19,455 bases of DNA, from contig NAOQ01000820.1 of NCBI GenBank assembly GCA_002751075.1, positions 1 to 19,455 on the forward strand. The letters run 5' to 3'. A program made the translations under genes and the position numbers. The stretch comes from Ichthyophonus hoferi (Eukaryota; Opisthokonta; Ichthyosporea; Ichthyophonida; Ichthyophonidae). Shown one piece after another: positions 10,491 to 17,700 of this stretch; the stretch's first letter is position 1; the number at the start of each line of letters is the position of its first letter. A model generated the notes under the pieces. The model saw nothing but the letters and a program-made list of their open reading frames with translations. It was not told the DNA's origin and did no database searches.

Positions 10491-10597
10491 CTATTGATTG
10501 AAATCATAAACACTGACGATGGTGTCAGCACCTCCCGCGGCAAACACAGTCTTATAGGGATGGAAAGCCAGGGCTGTGACAGAGGCAATGCGCTGGC
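10491..10597 (-). CDS. RPTOR: RPTOR exon 17: last WD40 strand and stop
   Basis: Acceptor CCAATCAG|GC. It gives [19 protein letters not shown] and [10 protein letters not shown] with stop TAG, matching QRVGAISCLAFHPHWPHLA and ISVYSVEKRVR. Vertebrate raptor ends at nearly the same place. Confidence 0.97.
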
Positions 10598-13500
10598 CTG
10601 ATTGGGGAGATGAGATGAGGGTAGAGGAGAGGGTAAAGAAAGAAATGTAGAGAAAGAGAAAGGAAGAAGAGAGATTGGATGAAAGAGAAAAACAAAGGTG
10701 AAATGTTGTATGAGATTGTATTAGATTCTGATGGATTAGAGAACAGCATATTATAGTATACTATAGCATACCATGGTATATTATATTGTATCACACTATA
10801 CTATATCACACTATATTATATTATATTATACTCTGCCATACCACACTATATTATACCACACCATATCATCATATATCACACTATACTATACCACAGTATA
10901 TCATCATATATCACACTATACTATACCACAGTATATCATCATATATCACACTATACTATACCACAGTATATCATCATATATCACACTATACCATACTCGG
11001 CCAAAATACATTATATCATACTATCGTATACTCTATTCTTACCCAAGAATCCCTCATGATATTGAATAGTAGATAGTGGCTGTAGATCACTCATGTGAAA
11101 CAATCTTATAGCGTGGTCCTTAATAGTTGGTTGATGGGCCCATGTTCCTCTGATATATGCACCAATGATTAGCTATCAATACATACCATATATAGGATAT
11201 ACCCTCCTATTATGCAATCAAACCATCTCCTTTTGAATCAAACAAACATACATATATTATAATATCATATAGTATATTGTAAGTAATAATAAATAATATG
11301 ATATAATATTGCATTAGATTGTAATACATCACACTACATAATATTATATTATCTTACCTTTTTTACAAAACATTATACTGCAGAAGAATACATAATATTA
11401 TAATACATTCCACTATACCACTATAACACATTACAACACATTATACTGTTATACTATAATATAATACATTGAAGTAAACACATGGGTACATAATACTACA
11501 CTACATTATAATACATATTATTATATTACATTCTACCACATTACAAAACATTATACTATAATACTATAACATAATACATACGATGTAAACACAGGAGCAT
11601 AGGGGTGGACTGCAAACGAACTGAGCTGTTTCACATTCGGGTGGGCTTCTACCATGGCAAGGCTATGGCTGGCTCTACCATCCCATATACACACCGTACT
11701 ATCTATAGACCCTGTTACTAGGTGGTTGGTGTTGTTGTGCTGGAAGCATCCTGATTGAATGCGACTAGGGTGCTCGTTGAAGCTGAGTACCACTCTAAGA
11801 GGAAGAGAGAGAGAGAGGGAGGTATATTAGGGAAGAAAGGCGGAAGAGGAATGATATATATATATATATGAATCCTATTCAATCAACATATAACATATAT
11901 AACATACTAGCAGCACTATAAACTATATATATTAATCTATATCTGCCTAGGCTCATATAAACCCACCCATCCCAACGCAAGACAATAGCCCACTCACCTC
12001 CCCTCATCACGTAGATCGTACAATCTTACGCAACCATCAGCAAAGCCTGCATATACCACATTAGGACTAACTGGATTGTGACCCATGGCTGTGGCAGACG
12101 TATCACTCCTTGTCTCTAACAACTGTGATTGGTTCATGAAAATTTAAATATATGTATAAAATGCTGCAAATTAATATATTGTACGTATACTAATCGTGTT
12201 TATTACTGGGTTAGTTTTTCAAGAAAAATATAAATAGAATATTATACAATAAATTAAAACACATTAAAAAAAAAAAAGATAGATGATTGAACAAGATATA
12301 GAAATACTTTAATCAATCAGAGGTCAATATTATATTTGTACCTTTAATAAGACAGTATGTAACATAGTATAATATAGTAAACCACTCTGATACACATCCA
12401 TACATACATATACAAGCATACATATATCTTTACACGCACACACATGCATATATATATATATATATACCCGTATACATAGATACATATATACATATATATA
12501 TATACCCGTATACATAGATACATGTATACATATATATATTCCCGTATACATAAATACATGTATACATATATACATACATACATGCATACATATCTACATT
12601 AACTTACCTGTGCACACATTTCTTTTTCGGCATCCCAAAATCTCATATACCCACAATCACCAGCCACTCCTACCCATCCTCTAATCTGATGCCAATCCAA
12701 TAGCATTCCCGATTCCTGAAACAGCCCCTCTCTAGTCAGCCTATACATATATACATGGTATAAAAGTTAATTTTCAAATGAAAAGTGGTAGTTATAATAA
12801 GTAATTTACTGTATATCATAAAATACAACAAGCATAAACCATACAAGGTCCAATAAAACAGAAGCTTTAAAATAAATATCACTTTTAATTATATATCCCA
12901 TAGTTCCCCTCTGTCTAGGTATATATGGCCTATACACATGACATCATAATGGCAACCATAAAAACAACCATATATATATATATCTCATCCATATGTACCC
13001 TTAATAAGTAATTTCACCAATTATATAGGCATCATACCCTTTGTGTGCGATAAGCCAGTAGATCGGAGAGAGCTCTCCAGGATGTGACGACAGAGCGAAG
13101 GGCAGGGTCCGCATAGTCTCGCCATACACGTACTACACCATCATCTATACAAGAGAAGGTAGGCAGCCAGAGTTATATATACGTGTGTGCAGGTATGTGT
13201 AGAAAGAGAAGAGGAAATACTGTGTGATATATCTTTATAGTATGCTATATACTATTATACTATTAAAGTATTATACTGTCTTATTATCGTAATATTATAC
13301 TACCATACTATTGCTCTATTAAAATATTATATCTACCATACTATTGCCCTATTAAAATATTATACTACCATACTACTGCTCTAGTAAAATATTATACTAC
13401 CACACTATTGCCCTATTAAAATATTATACTACCATACTACTGCTCTATTAAAATATTATACTATCACACTATTGCCCCATTAAAATATTATACTACGATA

Positions 13501-14679
13501 CTATTGCCCTATTAAAATATTATACTGCCATACTATTGCCCTATTAAAATACTACACTACCATAATATTGCTCTATGAAAATATTAAACTACCATACTAT
13601 TGCCCTATTAAAATATTATACTAGCATACTATTGCTATATTAAAATATTACACTACCATACTATTGCCCCATTAAAATATTATACTACCATACTATTGCT
13701 CTATTAAAATATTATAATACCATACAATCATATAGGGCATCCTTCTATCTAAAATAAAAATAATTGCTTTGCATAAACCAATAGAAAAAAGAATAGAGAA
13801 ATAAACTATAACAAACATAAAGCAAATAAAACATAAAAGACAGCGGAAGTAATAGTGATGAAGATTAAATTACCACTGGCCAATAGGAGACGAGGGGTGT
13901 CCTGGGCGATCGCATATTTCATATCTGAGATATGAGCACCAGGGGCATTTCTATTGGAAAAACAGACCTGCTTCCCATTCCCCTTCCAATTGTATACGCT
14001 AATGGAGATAGGTAAATGTACTATATTAGATTAGATTAGACCAGATTAAATAAGAATATAGATATATACTTATATACCCATATAATTGTAAACACAGTAT
14101 AAAGTATAGTATAATAACATATTAGTATATTCGTAAGTCGTAAGCTAGCATAAAAGTATAATAATATAACTATATAATCATCAGAATATAACAGTATTAT
14201 AGTACAGTGGTATAATAGTACAATAGTACAGTGGTATAATAGTACAATAGTATAGTTGTATAATAGTATAATAGTATAATAATATAATAGTATAATAGTA
14301 TAATAGCATAGTAGTACAGTAGTATAATAGTATAGTAGCACAGTAGTACATTGGTATAAAAGTATGGTAATATACCAGAATAATAGTATAATAGTATAAT
14401 AGTATAATAGTGCAATAGTACAATAGTACAATAGCCTAATAGTAAAGTAGCACAATAATACAACACTGCAGCAGTAAAGATAAACAAGCAACATGACCCA
14501 CTTGATAGTATCGCCACTATCCGCTACACACAGCTCAGGAAGGGAAGGGTGGAATACTATTTTATGGAGTTGACCAGGCATCTGGCCATTAGAGGCCTGG
14601 AACCGCAGGGTAGCTCTCTGTTTAACTACTGTGCCATCTTGGACTCTGGCTGTAAACAGAGAGGGAGAGGGAGAGGGAG

Positions 14680-14710
<31 letters not shown>

Positions 14711-17700
14711 GAAAGAGAGAGAAAGAAAAAAAGAGAGAGTGTGTAGGGCTGAGTAGGTGAGAAAGAAAAAAAGAAAAAGAGAAAGAAGAATATATATATA
14801 TATAAAGAGAGAGAGAGGGAAAGAGAAAGAGAAAACACCTTAACCGGTATATATCTCCTTATGCTCACAGCTCATAAAATTAAGTGGCCACAAACCTATG
14901 AAAGAGAACAACCAAAGCTATTAAAACATGCATCCACACACTACCCAACACACCTGTTGGTAGTGTATATGCTGCTAAGGTCTCTCCCTGTTGCATGTGT
15001 TTCTTATGTCTTCTAGACCAGAATTTACGCAGAAGGTATTGATCACTAAGAGTATCTATACCGCAGGAATTAGGCTGAGTGGGTCAGGGCAGCGAAGGGT
15101 TTAGAGGTGTGTGACTTGGTTGGGTTAGTACAACAAGTAACCCCAGCATGCACAATAAAATATGTAATAAAGTAGTAGGTGATATAGTGAGGTGTAAAGT
15201 AAAATAACCAAGATGCATTACACTATACTATACTATACTATAATATAAATACAATACAATACAATACATTATAATACAGTATAATAAATTATACTGCAAT
15301 ACACTACAATATAGTATAATACATTATAGTATAATACACTATAATACAGTATAATCAAATTTATTCTTACACGTAAAAGGGGGTGTCTCAAATAATCAGA
15401 CGACCATTCGTAGAATTGAGAAATCAGGGGCTTCTTTGATTGGCTGTCGGTCCCTACTACCCATACACATCAATAGGCCAGTGAGATAGATTATAGTATG
15501 CAATATCAAGAAATAGTAAGAGATAATAAGAGAAACTAGGAGGTAATAGGAGATAATAAAAGATAATAAGAGATAGTAAGAAATAATAGGAGATAGTAGG
15601 AGATACTAAGAGATAATATGAGATAGTAAGAAATAATAGGAGATAATAGGAGATAATATGAGATAGTAAGAGGTAATAGGAGATAATAAGAGATAATATG
15701 AGATAGTAAGAAATAATAGGAGATAGGAGATAATAAGAGATAATAAGAGAGAGTAGGAGATAATAGGAAATAATAAGAGATAGTAGGAGATAGTAAGAGA
15801 TAATAGGAGATAGTAAGAGGTAATAGGAGATAATAAAAGATAATAAGAGATAGTAAGAAATAATAGGAGATAATAAGAGATAATAAGAAATAGCAGGAGA
15901 TAATAAGAGATAATAAAAGAGAGTAGGAGATAATAGGAAATAATAAGAGATAATAGGAGATAGTAAAAGATAATAGAAGATAGTATAAGATAATAAGATA
16001 TAATAAGAGATAATAAAAGATAGTAAGAGATAATAGTAGATGTAAGAGATAATGGGAGATAGTAAGAAATAATAGGAGATAGTAAGAGATATTATATAGG
16101 TGTCAGCAACACACGTAATTTTTTAACAATATCATTGGCTATATATCACAAATTTGAAGACCATTTTCCCTCAACCACATACTAAAATGTTTTATCAATC
16201 TATATGCGGCCATGTCAATTATATTATATTACACTATAGTAAACTATAGCAGACTATATTACACTCTAATCAAATCTATTTATTTTCTATTCCAATCCAA
16301 TTCAATCTAATCCATCGATCTATCTTCGATGCACTCACCATTAGAACTGAGCCCAGCCATATTCTCCTCTTCTATATTTGAGTCTCTGCTACCCAAAGGC
16401 ATGATTGTATTGGTCCAAGGTCAGTGTAAAGTAATAGTAAATGACATATAATATAAGATAACACTGTATACAGGACAATAATATACACTATATACAATAT
16501 GCAATATTATCATATCTAATCAACCAATTATCTCTTCTCATTGCATCCACCATTACGTCATAAGTCAAAATTTAAATTTGACTAATAAAATTAAAATAAT
16601 TTAGATATGTTCATCACAGGTGCAACACCAATCATCAAAATATTTAAATTAATATAATATAATATAATATAATATAATATAATATGTCATAATCAAATCC
16701 AATACAATTGAATCTCATATAGCACTCCAATTATACAATCACATGCTTTGCCATGGCCCAATTATATAATAATTTATAGATATAAATATATACCAAGAAT
16801 ATCACAGGGATATCACGCCATACTACTCAATTTGATTGGTCAAAACCTACCCAACGGATGTGCGTGGAGCATCACTCTTAACTGAATATGTTCTCCTAAT
16901 ACTATTGGCTGAACCATGCCGAGAGGACCATGGACCACCATCGGGAGGAGTTGTGACGTCACTGGGATTTGCTGATTGGATAAGAGTCAGTGTCAGTATG
17001 TGAGGGGAAGGCTGGATAGAGCTATATAAACATGTGACGTAATAGTTATGGTAATAGCAATAGTCATAATAGTAATAGTAATAGCAATAGTAATAGTAAT
17101 ACATTAATACCCTAATATATCACCTCATACCTTCACCAACATCAGACAACCAATTAAGAGCCTTGGAGGAGAATGTACGAATTAGATTGCCTGTTGATAC
17201 TGTGACTGTTACGGCCTTCTTCCTATTGGATTAGAGATAGTATATATAAATATATATATAAAGATATACAAAGATCAATCATATTAGTATGATATGAGAC
17301 AATACAGTACAATCACATAGCTACAACTTGATCAAACACACAATTGCAATTATCAATGTTCCAAAATAAAACCATACTTTACCCCTCATGACAATAAGCC
17401 TATCAGAAAAGTGCAACCTTCCTTATGAATCAAATTTTAGCCTAGTTTAATATTACTAATTATACATAAAATATAATACCAACATATTTTATGATTGTAT
17501 AATCGACAACAATAAGCTATATTTAATTATGCTTAATAAGTTAGCTCTATAAACAGAAATTTAAAGAAAAGAATAATGATTGGGAGATTTAGGGGGATAA
17601 TTACGGTACAGGGGATCTTATTGGTTGACGTTTTCTACCTGGGATACCAAACTCAGCCATTACTGCCTTGGTAAGATCAGACACCTGGTTGGGTGAAATG

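Noticed and set aside
10773-11076. Tyr/His/Ile-rich open frames
   Set aside because: They come from the 35-bp and TACTATAC repeats inside an RPTOR intron.
12330-12587. Tyr/Ile/Cys/Met-rich open frames on the minus strand
   Set aside because: Produced by the (TA)n and CCCGTATACATAGATACAT repeat in an RPTOR intron.
14036-14517. Long Tyr/Leu/Ile-rich frames on the minus strand resembling membrane proteins
   Set aside because: They are the octamer TATAATAG array read in frame, in the case of the longest one fused to read-through of RPTOR exon 10.
15510-16092. CRISPR-like array
   Set aside because: Units are contiguous 10-mers with no spacers, in a eukaryotic intron.
17630-17636. Alternative donor CCCAG|GTAGAA for RPTOR exon 4
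   Set aside because: It looks closer to consensus but leaves phase 1, which none of the available acceptors of the next exon can accept. The donor at 17605 restores phase.
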